Source of the DNA: Aminipila butyrica
GTDB lineage: Bacteria; Bacillota; Clostridia; Peptostreptococcales; Anaerovoracaceae
Assembly (NCBI RefSeq): GCF_010669305.1
Contig: NZ_CP048649.1
Location: 992,001-1,056,000, forward strand
Reading direction: 5' to 3'
Length of the DNA stretch: 64,000 bases
The translations under genes and the position numbers were made by a program. Shown here one piece after another: positions 1 through 8,856 of the stretch; position 1 is the first letter of the stretch; every line of letters begins with the position of its first letter. The notes beneath the pieces were generated by a model, which did not search any database, had not been told where the DNA came from, and saw nothing but the letters and a program-made list of their open reading frames with translations.

Positions 1-1161
1 ACGCAGACCTGGCACGTGGTAAAAACCGCAGGAAGCAATGCTCCGGCTGAAAGAGCCGCCTCCAATTTGTATCGGGCCCTGACGGAAAGAGCGGAAGAAC
101 TGGGAGTGCAGATTTGCTACCAGACAAAGGCAACAAAGATACAGACAGAAAATGGTGCTGTAAGCGGGGTGGAATTTGTTGATGCAGCCGGCGTCAAATC
201 TGTTGCAGAGTGCAATGCCGTCGTTGTTGCTACCGGTGGTTTTGGAGATAATCCGAAAATGATTCAAGACTATCTCGGTTTTGACTGGGGGAAAGACCTG
301 CATTCTTTCCGGATTCCCGGCGTGGAAGGCGAGGGCCTGAACATGTTGTGGGAAGCAGGCGCAGCAAAGACTCAGCCTGTTATGGAGTTGACCTATACTA
401 CGCCTGGGGTTACTGACGTATTTAAAACATTGAGTGAAACCATGCGCCAGCCCAACCTGATGGTCAATCTGGACGGCTTGCGGTTCATCAATGAAGAGAT
501 TATGAATAACACCGTATATACAGGAAATGCAGTTGCCTTACAACGTCAACGCATGGCCTTCACCATTATTGATGACAGTATTCTCAATACATATAGAAAG
601 ACAGGGCTGGACTATATAACTGTCCACCACAACATTAAAAACATAGATAGCTGGGATAAGGAATTGAGCACTTATCTCAACGGTGAAGCGGCAGAAGCAA
701 GCGGCTTGAGCATGCTCCACAATGAGGCCCAGAAGGCGCAGATCAATCTTTTTGCTGCTGATTCTTTGGAAGAATTGGCGGAGAAGATGGGCATAAACGG
801 TGAAAACCTGAAAAAAACCATCGCAGAGTACAATGAAGCCTGCACGTCAGAAGACCTCTTCTTCTTTAAAAAACATAAATACCTCAAGCCATTGAAAGGC
901 GGTAAGCTGTATGGGGCCAGACATTTTCCGGCCGGTTATGGAAGCTTAGGCGGAGTTAAAACCAACGATAAGCTGGAAGTGCTGAAAGCCGATGGAGTGA
1001 AAATTCCCGGATTGTATTCCTGTGGTACGGACGCCTGCAATATCTTCGGGGACAGCTACTGTTTCCTGATGCCTGGAAACACCATGGGCTTTGCCGTCAA
1101 CAGCGGGAGAATGGCAGGGTATAATGCGGTAGATTATATGGATTCCGATGAATTCCAATAG
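1..1161 (+). CDS. FAD-dependent fumarate-reductase-like flavoprotein (C-terminal part, 5' truncated by window)
   Basis: The reading frame is open from base 1, so the start lies outside the window; 386 residues are visible. The protein resembles the flavoprotein subunit of the fumarate reductase/urocanate reductase/3-ketosteroid dehydrogenase superfamily. It has the FAD-domain motif VVVATGGFGDN and, near the C terminus, GGVKTNDKLEVL, then PGLYSCG, then a PGNTMGFAVNSGR FAD-contact segment. Such enzymes transfer electrons between FAD and a C=C bond of an acid or enone. The missing N terminus decides whether it is secreted or carries an FMN-binding domain. An MFS transporter follows after about 55 bases, suggesting one transcript for uptake and reduction of an unsaturated substrate. 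The substrate cannot be read from the sequence. Confidence 0.88.
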   Translation, partial: TQTWHVVKTAGSNAPAERAASNLYRALTERAEELGVQICYQTKATKIQTENGAVSGVEFVDAAGVKSVAECNAVVVATGGFGDNPKMIQDYLGFDWGKDLHSFRIPGVEGEGLNMLWEAGAAKTQPVMELTYTTPGVTDVFKTLSETMRQPNLMVNLDGLRFINEEIMNNTVYTGNAVALQRQRMAFTIIDDSILNTYRKTGLDYITVHHNIKNIDSWDKELSTYLNGEAAEASGLSMLHNEAQKAQINLFAADSLEELAEKMGINGENLKKTIAEYNEACTSEDLFFFKKHKYLKPLKGGKLYGARHFPAGYGSLGGVKTNDKLEVLKADGVKIPGLYSCGTDACNIFGDSYCFLMPGNTMGFAVNSGRMAGYNAVDYMDSDEFQ

Positions 1162-1216
1162 TCTGTGAGATCGAGAACGTATCGCTTATTTTTTAATATG
1201 AAAGGAAATGAAAACA

Positions 1217-2530
1217 ATGGCTGAAACAACAGAAAATCTACAGTATCCAAGGTTTCGATGGTTTGCCCTGTTTGCCATGGTCATCGTGACGGCATCCACC
1301 TCATCCATACTGATTGCTCCGGCCCCTTTAATTCCAACCATATTTGCGGCTCAAAACTGGGACCCCGGAGTTACTACAGCGGTAACGATGCTGACGTTTC
1401 AGATTTGCGTATGCATCTTTGCCTTTCTGGGGGGATTTCTTATTGATAAGCTGGGACCTGTAAAAATATGGATTATCAGTCTCGCCATTATTATTCTTGG
1501 CTGCATCCTGGTTCCGCTCATTGGTGGGACCATACATGGACTGCTGGTTTGCCGTATTCTGCATGGCATGGGCACCGGCCCAATCATGGCACAAATTATT
1601 GCCTTTTCGGCGCAGCGGTTTCCTTATGAAGAGCGGACTCTGGTAGCAGCATTTCAAGGGTTTTCGGTATCCACTGGGATTGCCATCGGTCTGGTTTTCT
1701 CGCCGCTGATGCTGAGAGCGGCAGGAGGTAACTGGCAGACGGCACTGATGTATGATGCGCTCATTCCTATTATCGCGATGATTTTTGCCTTCATCGTCTT
1801 TTTCGGACCTCAGCCTCCTGCACGGGAAGAAAAGCCAAATCTAAATAAGACTGGTGGCAAATCCAGTGATCTCACCAAGGCGTTGCTGGGAAGCACCTTC
1901 TGGATGCTGCTGATTATGATGTTTCTGGATTCCTGGTGCCAGCAGGCGTGGCTGAACATTGCCTCGCCGTTTTACGCCTCTCCCGTGCCGATGGGACTGG
2001 GACTTGATCCCTTGGATGCCGGAAGTAAGCTTGCCTTTGGCTCGTATGCAATGATGGCAGGAACCCTGTTGACACCATTCATTACTACGAAGATATTTAA
2101 GGGCAATTTTAAGGCGCTGATTACGGCTGGTCTGCTAATTTCTGCGGCGGGGATGCTCTATGTGAGACACCTGTCTGCTGACAGCGGGACCTGGTTAGTG
2201 TTGGTGCCGATTATTGTGATTTTCTTTTCCTCCTTTGTTAATCCTAATGTCGTCGGATTTATCGCAAGAAACTATCCCGACACAATCACCGGCAGACTGG
2301 GAGGGTTTATTAACGCCGCCGGACCTGGAGGCGCGGCCATCGGGGTAGCGATTGGTTCTTGGCTGCTCTCTAAATATGAGTCTTTTATGCCGAACATGAC
2401 CGTTCTGACGGTGTTGTTCGTGGTAGCCGCCATGGCGATTTGGTTTGTAAAGCCCCCGAAAGGCTTTGAAGAACATCTGAACAGCATCGCGGAGCAGGAG
2501 AAAGAAAATCAAGAAAAAATAGCGAATTAG
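1217..2530 (+). CDS. MFS transporter (12 TM)
   Basis: Major facilitator superfamily carrier of about 437 residues with regularly spaced hydrophobic helices. A cytoplasmic-loop motif GGFLIDKLGP lies after TM2 and resembles the family's conserved loop, and a polar central loop rich in Lys and Asn separates two six-helix halves. The frame could open nine bases earlier, but that ATG sits only two or three bases after the AAAGG ribosome-binding site; the ATG at 1217 is better placed. It lies between the flavoprotein and the dienoyl-reductase-like gene, so it probably imports their substrate or exports their product. Similar carriers occur beside bile-acid, aromatic-acid and terpenoid reductase genes, but the substrate is unknown. 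Confidence 0.88.
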   Translation: MAETTENLQYPRFRWFALFAMVIVTASTSSILIAPAPLIPTIFAAQNWDPGVTTAVTMLTFQICVCIFAFLGGFLIDKLGPVKIWIISLAIIILGCILVPLIGGTIHGLLVCRILHGMGTGPIMAQIIAFSAQRFPYEERTLVAAFQGFSVSTGIAIGLVFSPLMLRAAGGNWQTALMYDALIPIIAMIFAFIVFFGPQPPAREEKPNLNKTGGKSSDLTKALLGSTFWMLLIMMFLDSWCQQAWLNIASPFYASPVPMGLGLDPLDAGSKLAFGSYAMMAGTLLTPFITTKIFKGNFKALITAGLLISAAGMLYVRHLSADSGTWLVLVPIIVIFFSSFVNPNVVGFIARNYPDTITGRLGGFINAAGPGGAAIGVAIGSWLLSKYESFMPNMTVLTVLFVVAAMAIWFVKPPKGFEEHLNSIAEQEKENQEKIAN

Positions 2531-2553
2531 GCAGGAAGCGCTTATGAAGAATA

Positions 2554-2598
2554 AAACCGCAGTAAAGGACTGGTACTCTATACTGCGGTTTCTATTTT
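2554..2598 (+). terminator. Hairpin terminator or attenuator between MFS and reductase genes
   Basis: An 11-bp perfect stem (AAACCGCAGTA with TACTGCGGTTT, 16-base loop) is followed by CTATTTT. It ends only 27 bases before the start codon at 2626, leaving little room for a separate promoter. It may therefore act as a partial terminator that lowers expression of the downstream genes rather than ending the operon. Confidence 0.8.
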
Positions 2599-2625
2599 CA
2601 GATGAGATTGGAGGAGTGTGATTAA

Positions 2626-4599
2626 ATGATGAACAGTAAATACCCAAATATGTTTTCACCCTTAAAGATAAAAAAAACAACATTTAAAAATAGAGTGCTG
2701 GCAGCTCCTGTCACAACAAACCGGGTCACGATGAACAACGGTACGCCGACACCGGAAGGTATTGATGTATTTGAGACTCGGGCAAGAGGGGGCTTTGCCC
2801 AGATCACCCTGACGGAAAGTTTTGTGGATTTCGAATTTGCCGCCAGGCACGATCATGGGATTAATCTGGTAGATCCGAATAGGACCGTTCACCATATGGA
2901 ATCCGTGGCGATTCTCACAGAGGCCATTAAAGCCCATGGCGCGCTAGCATCCATTCAGTTTAACCATGTAGGAAACGTCAATCATCCCGATACCTGTATT
3001 AATCATCAAAATCCCATTGGACCTTCTGCTTTTTTGCGCCATGACGGAGTGCAGATTGACGAAATGAATGAGGCGATGATGAAGCGGGTTGCGGACAATT
3101 ATGCCAACGCTTGCGGCAATGCGAAAGCCTTGGGGTTTGATATGGTGATGCTTCACGCAGGTCATGGCTGGCTGCTGTCTCAATTCCTATCGCCTCTTTC
3201 CAATTTCAGAACAGATCAGTACGGTGGGTCTTTGGAAAACAGAGCCAGATTTCCAATCATGGTGCTGGATCGAGTGCGAGAAGAGGTGGGGCCTGACTTT
3301 TTGATTGAGCTTCGCATTTCTGGAGATGAGCGCTTAGAGGGCGGGATGCATCTGCCGGAGACCATTGAATTCTGCAAGCTGATTGAGGATAGGGTGGACC
3401 TGATTCATGTGACCTCCGGCATTTATCACGCCCATGTGGAAACAAAGGCGTTCTCTTCTATGTTTGATGAACACGGTTGTAATCTGGATTTGGCGGAGGC
3501 AATTAAAAAAGCGGTTAAGATTCCGGTGGTAGCAGTAGGCGGCTTTAATTCGCCGGAGCAGATTGAGAAGGCAATCGCTGAGGGGAAATGTGATTTTGTT
3601 GCCGTAGGTCGTCAGCAGTTTGCAGACCCTGAATTTGTAAATAAAACCTTGGAAGGCCGAGAAGATGAAATTGCTCCTTGCTTGAGGTGTTCCTGTTTCA
3701 ATCCCCTTCCACCAGACCCCAATGCGCGGGTGGTAGCTCTGCCGTGGCACTGTGCCGTAAATCCATGGTCAGGGAGAGAATTGCGATGGCGCCAGGCACC
3801 TCAACCCAAGAAATCCCGGAAGGTGTTCGTGGTGGGCGGAGGTGTTGGGGGACTCTATGCAGCCTTAACTGCCGCGGAACGGGGACATCAGGTCATCCTG
3901 GCGGAGAAAAAAGATCGGCTTGGTGGGATTCTATGGTTTACAGATACAGATTACCATAAGGAATCCCTGATGCGATATCGGGAATCCCTGATTGTTAGGG
4001 CTAAAAAAGCAGGTGTCCAGATTCTTCTCCGCACCAGAGTTACGTCGGAATTCCTCAAGGAGCAGAAACCAGATGTGGTAATCTGTGCGGTGGGAGGGGA
4101 ACCATGGGTACCGCCGATCAAGGGCATTGAATTGGCCCTGCCGGCGCTTACCGTCTATTCCCAGCCAGAGCGGTTTGGAGAGCGGATTGTCATTGTGGGG
4201 GGAGGGCTTATCGGTTGTGAAACTGGATATTACCTTGCCGAAACCGGAAAGAAGATTCATATCCTTGAAATGAAGGGAGATGTAGCCGTTGATGCCAACG
4301 ACAGCCACAGAAGGGCCCTCCTTCCCCGCATGAAGAAGCTGCTGGACTGGTCCTGCGGAGTTTCTGTCGTGGAAATAACAAAGCAGGGGGTGTCTTATCT
4401 GGATCGGGAGGGCAGGGGAGGCTTCATGGAAGCAGATCAGGTGATTTACGCTGCGGGAATGAAGCCTCTGAATCAGGAAGTAGAGTCCCTGCGGCAGTGC
4501 GATTGCCCCAAATTCCTGACAGTGGGAGATTGTGTTGTGCCAAGACAGATTAAGCAGGCGGTATACGAGGGTTTCTGTGCCGCCATGGATATAGTATAG
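2626..4599 (+). CDS. NADH:flavin oxidoreductase / 2,4-dienoyl-CoA-reductase-like Fe-S flavoenzyme
   Basis: A 657-residue, three-part enzyme. Residues 1-340 form an Old Yellow Enzyme TIM barrel with FMN-site motifs HAGHGWLLSQFLSP and GGSLENRARF. Cysteines 352, 355, 357 and 376 form a 4Fe-4S site. Residues ~395-657 hold two Rossmann folds: VVGGGVGGLYAA for FAD and VIVGGGLIGCETGYY for NAD(P)H. This is the layout of dienoyl-CoA reductase, trimethylamine dehydrogenase and BaiCD/BaiH-type enzymes, which reduce a C=C bond conjugated to a carbonyl with NADH. The usual cysteine spacing is C-x2-C-x3-C-x11-12-C; here it is C-x2-C-x1-C-x18-C, so the cluster loop is unusual. The ribosome-binding site is GGAGGAG. 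A DUF438-like gene follows after 31 bases, probably in the same transcript. Confidence 0.92.
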   Translation: MMNSKYPNMFSPLKIKKTTFKNRVLAAPVTTNRVTMNNGTPTPEGIDVFETRARGGFAQITLTESFVDFEFAARHDHGINLVDPNRTVHHMESVAILTEAIKAHGALASIQFNHVGNVNHPDTCINHQNPIGPSAFLRHDGVQIDEMNEAMMKRVADNYANACGNAKALGFDMVMLHAGHGWLLSQFLSPLSNFRTDQYGGSLENRARFPIMVLDRVREEVGPDFLIELRISGDERLEGGMHLPETIEFCKLIEDRVDLIHVTSGIYHAHVETKAFSSMFDEHGCNLDLAEAIKKAVKIPVVAVGGFNSPEQIEKAIAEGKCDFVAVGRQQFADPEFVNKTLEGREDEIAPCLRCSCFNPLPPDPNARVVALPWHCAVNPWSGRELRWRQAPQPKKSRKVFVVGGGVGGLYAALTAAERGHQVILAEKKDRLGGILWFTDTDYHKESLMRYRESLIVRAKKAGVQILLRTRVTSEFLKEQKPDVVICAVGGEPWVPPIKGIELALPALTVYSQPERFGERIVIVGGGLIGCETGYYLAETGKKIHILEMKGDVAVDANDSHRRALLPRMKKLLDWSCGVSVVEITKQGVSYLDREGRGGFMEADQVIYAAGMKPLNQEVESLRQCDCPKFLTVGDCVVPRQIKQAVYEGFCAAMDIV

Positions 4600-4630
4600 A
4601 GGAATCAGATAAGCAACATGGAGGTGGAGT

Positions 4631-5734
4631 ATGGATTACCGTCAAGGAATCGAAGCAAAGGTAGGCCTATTATTTCAAATTGCCGATCAGTATCTGTCGG
4701 CTCAGATTTCACTAGAACAGGCGAAAGATCTCATTCGTGTTGAAATGGGCCACATCCGTCCGGCACAATACGAGGGGATGAAAAAAGAACTGGCAAAGCG
4801 GTTGCAGGAGAGCGGCGGCCGCTCAAACCCGGGAAAATTGTTTGAACTATTTCAGAATTATCTTACTCCGCCATTTCAAAAGCTACCGAAGGGCCATCCG
4901 TTGAGGATTTATTTGGCGGAGAACGTCTGTGTCAGAGGGTATCTGGTGCAGATGGATGAGCTGGAAGAGGAGGGGGCCTCCCTAGAGGACTGGGTGGCAC
5001 TTTACGAAACGTTAAGCCACTTTGCTGTGCACATTAAAAGACAGGAAAAGAATTTTTACGCCCTTTGTACCTCGTCAGAAATATATAGCCAGGCCCAGAC
5101 AGCTGAGGACCTGGGGCGTGCGGTTCTCGAAGAACTGGAGAAAAACAGAGAACGATTGATAAATGAAAATATCTTTGATTTTCTATATTATCAGCGAACC
5201 CTGAGCCAGATGCTCATGCGCTATCTCGATCTGGAAGAGCGGGTGCTATACCCGGAAGTCCTCTTGCGCCTGACGGAGGAGGACTTTGCAGCGCTTAGGA
5301 GGCTAGACGATCAGGAGGGCTATGCTTATATTCCGCATCCGGAGGAATTTGTGCCGCAGGCACCAGAACCTGGGGCGGCATTGGAGGCTCGAGCTACAGC
5401 TGACGTTATTTTACGGTCGGTATTGGCAGCAAAAGAACTAAAAATAATTTTTTACAATTTATCTGGAAAAGCAGTTTTCAGCGAAGGTGGCTCTTTGGCA
5501 GCAAAGGAGAAGCAGCTTCCGAAAGCGGTCCGACAGGATTTGCTGAAAGATAGCTGTCGGCAGCAAAAGCATTGTATAAAGGAAGCGGAAGAAACCTTGC
5601 TGGTCACCTACAGTGCAGTAAGGGATGACAGGGGAACACGTTTGGGATTTTTGATGATAAAAGAAAGGCTCGAAGGTGTGAACAATGAAAAGGAGCAAGG
5701 GGATATTGATTCCAAAAAGCTATTGGGCGGCTGA
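4631..5734 (+). CDS. DUF438/hemerythrin-like protein with C-terminal PAS-like region
   Basis: A 367-residue protein without a signal peptide. Residues 1-75 resemble the DUF438 helical domain (VEMGHIRPAQYEGMKKEL). Residues ~95-215 resemble the hemerythrin-like HHE helix bundle (PKGHPLRIYLAEN, HFAVHIKRQEKN, YLDLEERVLYP). Residues ~260-345 could be a small PAS-type fold (KIIFYNLSGKAVFSEGG). Several histidines expected for a di-iron site are absent, so metal binding is doubtful. DUF438 proteins are often linked to redox or acid-dependent control in anaerobes, so this may sense the state of the reductase operon; that is inference. It starts at an ATG behind GGAGGTGG, and its stop codon lies inside a 32-bp palindrome. 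Confidence 0.65.
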   Translation: MDYRQGIEAKVGLLFQIADQYLSAQISLEQAKDLIRVEMGHIRPAQYEGMKKELAKRLQESGGRSNPGKLFELFQNYLTPPFQKLPKGHPLRIYLAENVCVRGYLVQMDELEEEGASLEDWVALYETLSHFAVHIKRQEKNFYALCTSSEIYSQAQTAEDLGRAVLEELEKNRERLINENIFDFLYYQRTLSQMLMRYLDLEERVLYPEVLLRLTEEDFAALRRLDDQEGYAYIPHPEEFVPQAPEPGAALEARATADVILRSVLAAKELKIIFYNLSGKAVFSEGGSLAAKEKQLPKAVRQDLLKDSCRQQKHCIKEAEETLLVTYSAVRDDRGTRLGFLMIKERLEGVNNEKEQGDIDSKKLLGG

Positions 5735-5753
5735 GATATCTCAGCCGCCCAAT
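5722..5753. terminator. 32-bp perfect palindrome, bidirectional terminator
   Basis: A perfect 16+16-bp inverted repeat with arms beginning ATTGGGCGGCTGAGAT lies between convergent genes and overlaps the stop codon of the upstream gene. On the minus strand it is followed by AGCTTTTTGG, a usable U-tract, so it best fits termination of the hydrolase transcript. The plus-strand tail is only AAATTAC. Confidence 0.85.
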
Positions 5754-5771
5754 AAATTACAAAACACACCT

Positions 5772-6659
5772 TTAGCGAATTTTCCCTACAAAAGACGGCT
5801 CTATCTTGTCTCTCATGCCCAGGTAGTCTATCATAGATAACAAGTCGGAATGCAGTTCATCGGCACAGAACATACCAAACATTTCCGTTCCGAAAGCACA
5901 GTCTAAATCATCTACAATCCGCTTCTTCCACGGGCGGCGAACCACTTGAGTTGCCAGACGTCTTGCGATGCGGTTTTGAGCCATCAGGATATCTGCAATC
6001 TCATAGGCCCGGTCCATCAGTTTTTCTCTCGGCACAATTTCCGATACCAGTCCGTACTGGAGCGCCTGCTGTGCCGTTATTTTATCTCCGGTCATTAGAT
6101 ACCAGACAGCTTGTCTTGTAGGCATTAGTTCCATAAAGCAGCTCTGGATGCCATCACCGGGAACATTATTGATGCCTGGAAGCATATGGGGATCAAGGAT
6201 GGTGATATCGTCGGCAGCAATACAGAAGTCACACATGCAGGCCAATTCAGTATGACCGCCAGACCCGCTCAATACGCCCAGTGTGGGAACTTCCGTATCC
6301 TGAATCATGGTGATAATCATGCGGCGGCCGTCAACAAACATGTGATTGTATCTCGTTTCTCCGGCATGATCTCCTTCGGGGGCCCAGCTGGCTGCTTCGA
6401 AGTCGGATACCCAGATGTTTCCTGTACCGGTGAAGATAATCATTTCTGTGTCTCGGTCTGTCCCCAGCAGCCGCCACATCTTGCCGATAGCGTCATGCAG
6501 CTCCATGGACCAGATTAGCGGCCCCCCTTTGCAGTGCATTCTCACCGTTACAACGCCGTCTTCTCGTCTGTCCATGATGAAATGCTCTTGAAACATGTCT
6601 TTGATCTCTTCAAAGGTTGGCCATTTTACGTAATTTGTGTTGGTTACTCTATTTGTCAT
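5772..6659 (-). CDS. Crotonase-fold beta-diketone hydrolase, 6-oxocamphor-hydrolase-like (copy 1)
   Basis: A 295-residue member of the enoyl-CoA hydratase superfamily. It does not look like an ordinary acyl-CoA hydratase; it resembles 6-oxocamphor hydrolase, a retro-Claisenase that cleaves the C-C bond between two ring carbonyls without CoA. The key residues known from that enzyme (two His and one Asp) have counterparts here: His136 (SGSGGHTELA), His158 (LDPHMLPG) and Asp169 (NVPGDGIQS). Other matching stretches are PLIWSMELHD and MIIFTGTG. The alignment is from memory. A second copy at 9692-10579 differs at about 24 positions (roughly 92% identity). The start is an ATG behind TAGGAGGAAAAGAA. 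An anaerobic role in opening an alicyclic diketone is inferred. Confidence 0.8.
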   Translation of the reverse strand: MTNRVTNTNYVKWPTFEEIKDMFQEHFIMDRREDGVVTVRMHCKGGPLIWSMELHDAIGKMWRLLGTDRDTEMIIFTGTGNIWVSDFEAASWAPEGDHAGETRYNHMFVDGRRMIITMIQDTEVPTLGVLSGSGGHTELACMCDFCIAADDITILDPHMLPGINNVPGDGIQSCFMELMPTRQAVWYLMTGDKITAQQALQYGLVSEIVPREKLMDRAYEIADILMAQNRIARRLATQVVRRPWKKRIVDDLDCAFGTEMFGMFCADELHSDLLSMIDYLGMRDKIEPSFVGKIR

Positions 6660-6700
6660 TTCTTTTCCTCCTAAAAACAGTACGATAACTTTATAACTTA

Positions 6701-6767
6701 ATCATAAGGGATTTTCAGCAGACAGTGAAATTCATTCTGTGCATAATAAACGGCTAGATTCTGCATA
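6701..6767 (-). promoter_or_regulatory. Promoter and operator of hydrolase copy 1
   Basis: Reading the minus strand, TTCACT (6724-6729) and TATGAT (6701-6706) are 17 bp apart. The palindrome TGAAATTCA (6726-6734) overlaps the -35 box, and TGCATA follows 5 bp beyond it (6740-6745) and again at 6762-6767. The same core, palindrome and TGCATA at the same spacing occur upstream of the second hydrolase copy, which supports shared regulation. Confidence 0.65.
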
Positions 6768-6787
6768 AGTGAATGGGGCATTCTTTA

Positions 6788-6816
6788 TTTCATCGCTGCT
6801 GGTTCTTTGATATAAT
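6788..6816 (+). promoter_or_regulatory. Likely htpG promoter
   Basis: A perfect -10 box TATAAT (6811-6816) stands behind a weak -35 region. The leader that follows contains a small hairpin, CGCTGT with ACAGCG (6840-6856), of unknown role. No CIRCE element was seen. Confidence 0.5.
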
Positions 6817-6884
6817 AATTTCATGAATTAATACCATGTCGCTGTCAGATACAGCGTGTTAAAGTAAGAAAGGTGGATGGCAAA

Positions 6885-8756
6885 TTGAGCGGACAAAGGG
6901 GATTTCTTTCAATCGAGAGTAAAAATATCTTTTCTATTTTGAAAAAATGGCTGTATACGGAGCAGGACATCGTTTTTCGTGAATTAATCTCAAATGCGTC
7001 CGATGCTATTGAGAAGCTTCTTACCGTACAAATGGCGGATAAGACTGCGGGGTGTTATCCCCAGGGAAAAATCACGGTAACGTTGGATGGGGAAGGGAAT
7101 CGAATTATCATATCGGATAATGGCGTTGGCATGACGGCAGACGAGGTCAACCGATATATCAACCAGATTGCGTTTTCTGGTGCGGCGGACTTTATCAATC
7201 AGTACAGGGAAGAACAGCAAGACTCTATTATCGGCCATTTTGGCGTGGGCTTTTATTCGGCCTTTATGCTTGCAGACCATGTGGCGATTGAAACCAAGTC
7301 TTATCTGGAAGAGGCGGCGGCCGTGCGTTGGGATTGTAAATCGGACATGGCCTATGAGATGACAACCGGAGCTCGGACATCCCATGGAACTGATGTCATC
7401 CTTTATCTGAATAAAGATAATCCCTACATAGAGAAAGCGGACACCGTGCACGATATTATTCAAAAATACTTTCTGTTTTTGAAGACAGAGATTTACTTTG
7501 ACGGACCGAATTTTGACCATGTGCTGGTGAACGATACCAATCCCCTTTGGAATCAGCCTGATTCTCAGACAACAACAGAATCGATGAATCAGTTTTACCG
7601 GGAATGTTATGATGATATCTCCAATCCGTTATTCTGGATTAAATTTGAAAGCGTTGATATTGGACTGCGAGGCATTCTCTTCTTTCGAGATACCAAAAAT
7701 CAGACTGAAGAAATCGACGGCACCTTTAAGATCTACAACAGAGGTGTGTTCGTGGGGGAAAATATCAAAGAGTTGATACCTCGGTTTGTCAATCTGCAAA
7801 GCGGCATTATTGACTGCACCAACCTGCCGCTGGTCGTGTCCCGGTCTACCATCCGGGAGGAAGACCAAAAGGCCGATATGGCAAGCCTGATTTATGAATG
7901 TTTATCCCAAGAAGTAACTATCGGCATCAATCATTTGTTTGAAAAGAACCGGGCTGACTATGAACGGTTCTGGCCTCATCTCAATGCCTTTGTGAAGTAC
8001 GGGATCTTACAGGATAAAATCTTTGCTTCGGTGATGACCCGCAAGGTCATTTTCAAGGATATCTATGGACAGTACAAGACAATACCGGAATATATGGCGG
8101 AAGGAGAGGCTTCTGCTGGGGGAACTGTTTACTATGCTTCCGATTCCGTCGAACAAGCCCATTATATTAAACTGTTCAAACGGTGCCGGCTGAATGCGCT
8201 GTTGTTTGATCACGTTATCGATCAGCCATTTCTGAGACGGCAGGAATTGATTCATTCCAATGTGAGGTTCGTCCGCATTGATTCCGATGGGGAAGCCTTG
8301 TTTCAGGGAGCTATCCACGATGGAGATCAAGGAAAGATTGAAAGACTGACCAGCAAAATACATCATGCTTTGGGCGAGCGCCTGGGTCAGATGGAACTGA
8401 AAATTACCAATCTGGAAGAACCCAGTATTACTACCCTGATTATCCATGATGAGAAATCCCGACGTATGGCGGATATGCTGGAGATCTACGGGATGATAAA
8501 CCAGGCTGATACGTCCCTTAAAGAGATGCAGTCCAAAAGCACCTTTCTTGTAAATCTGAACAATGATATTATCCGTTATGTGCTGGAGGCCTCAGAGGCT
8601 CCGGATCCTCAAGGAGCTAATTGCAGCAAGCAGACGGACCTGATTCTCAATCAGCTGTTGGACTTGGCACTCCTGGGACAGGGAGCCTTGAATGTGGAAG
8701 ATGTGGAAGGCTTTATTTTGCGAAGTGAGGACATTATCAACCAATGGATAAAATAA
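6885..8756 (+). CDS. htpG: Chaperone HtpG (Hsp90 family)
   Basis: An Hsp90 chaperone of about 623 residues. The N-terminal GHKL ATPase shows ELISNASDAI, SDNGVGM and GHFGVGFYSAFM; middle and C-terminal domains follow. It helps client proteins fold in the cytoplasm using ATP. The frame can open at a GTG at 6873, but AAAGG directly touches that codon; the TTG at 6885 lies eight bases after AAAGGTGG and is preferred, giving an N terminus close to other bacterial HtpG proteins (FLSIESKNIFSILKKWL). It sits between two nearly identical hydrolase genes on the opposite strand, which is unusual and may mean the hydrolase duplication or an insertion happened around it. Confidence 0.93.
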   Translation: MSGQRGFLSIESKNIFSILKKWLYTEQDIVFRELISNASDAIEKLLTVQMADKTAGCYPQGKITVTLDGEGNRIIISDNGVGMTADEVNRYINQIAFSGAADFINQYREEQQDSIIGHFGVGFYSAFMLADHVAIETKSYLEEAAAVRWDCKSDMAYEMTTGARTSHGTDVILYLNKDNPYIEKADTVHDIIQKYFLFLKTEIYFDGPNFDHVLVNDTNPLWNQPDSQTTTESMNQFYRECYDDISNPLFWIKFESVDIGLRGILFFRDTKNQTEEIDGTFKIYNRGVFVGENIKELIPRFVNLQSGIIDCTNLPLVVSRSTIREEDQKADMASLIYECLSQEVTIGINHLFEKNRADYERFWPHLNAFVKYGILQDKIFASVMTRKVIFKDIYGQYKTIPEYMAEGEASAGGTVYYASDSVEQAHYIKLFKRCRLNALLFDHVIDQPFLRRQELIHSNVRFVRIDSDGEALFQGAIHDGDQGKIERLTSKIHHALGERLGQMELKITNLEEPSITTLIIHDEKSRRMADMLEIYGMINQADTSLKEMQSKSTFLVNLNNDIIRYVLEASEAPDPQGANCSKQTDLILNQLLDLALLGQGALNVEDVEGFILRSEDIINQWIK

Positions 8757-8762
8757 AAAAAC

Positions 8763-8808
8763 GTGCTGTTATGACAATGCAAGTTTGTCGTAGCAGCACA
8801 TTTTTTTT
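8763..8808 (+). terminator. Rho-independent terminator after htpG
   Basis: A 15-bp stem with two G-U pairs (arms begin GTGCTGTTATGA and end TAGCAGCAC) with a seven-base loop is followed by eight T residues. Confidence 0.9.
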
Positions 8809-8856
8809 AGGAGATGTTATTGATTTTTGTTTTGGTGCCTTGTCTGTGGCGGCTGG

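Noticed and set aside
6701..6745. Sigma-54 (-24/-12) promoter of the hydrolase genes
   Set aside because: The GG and GC pairs with correct spacing are missing; a sigma-70-type reading with 17-bp spacer fits both copies better.
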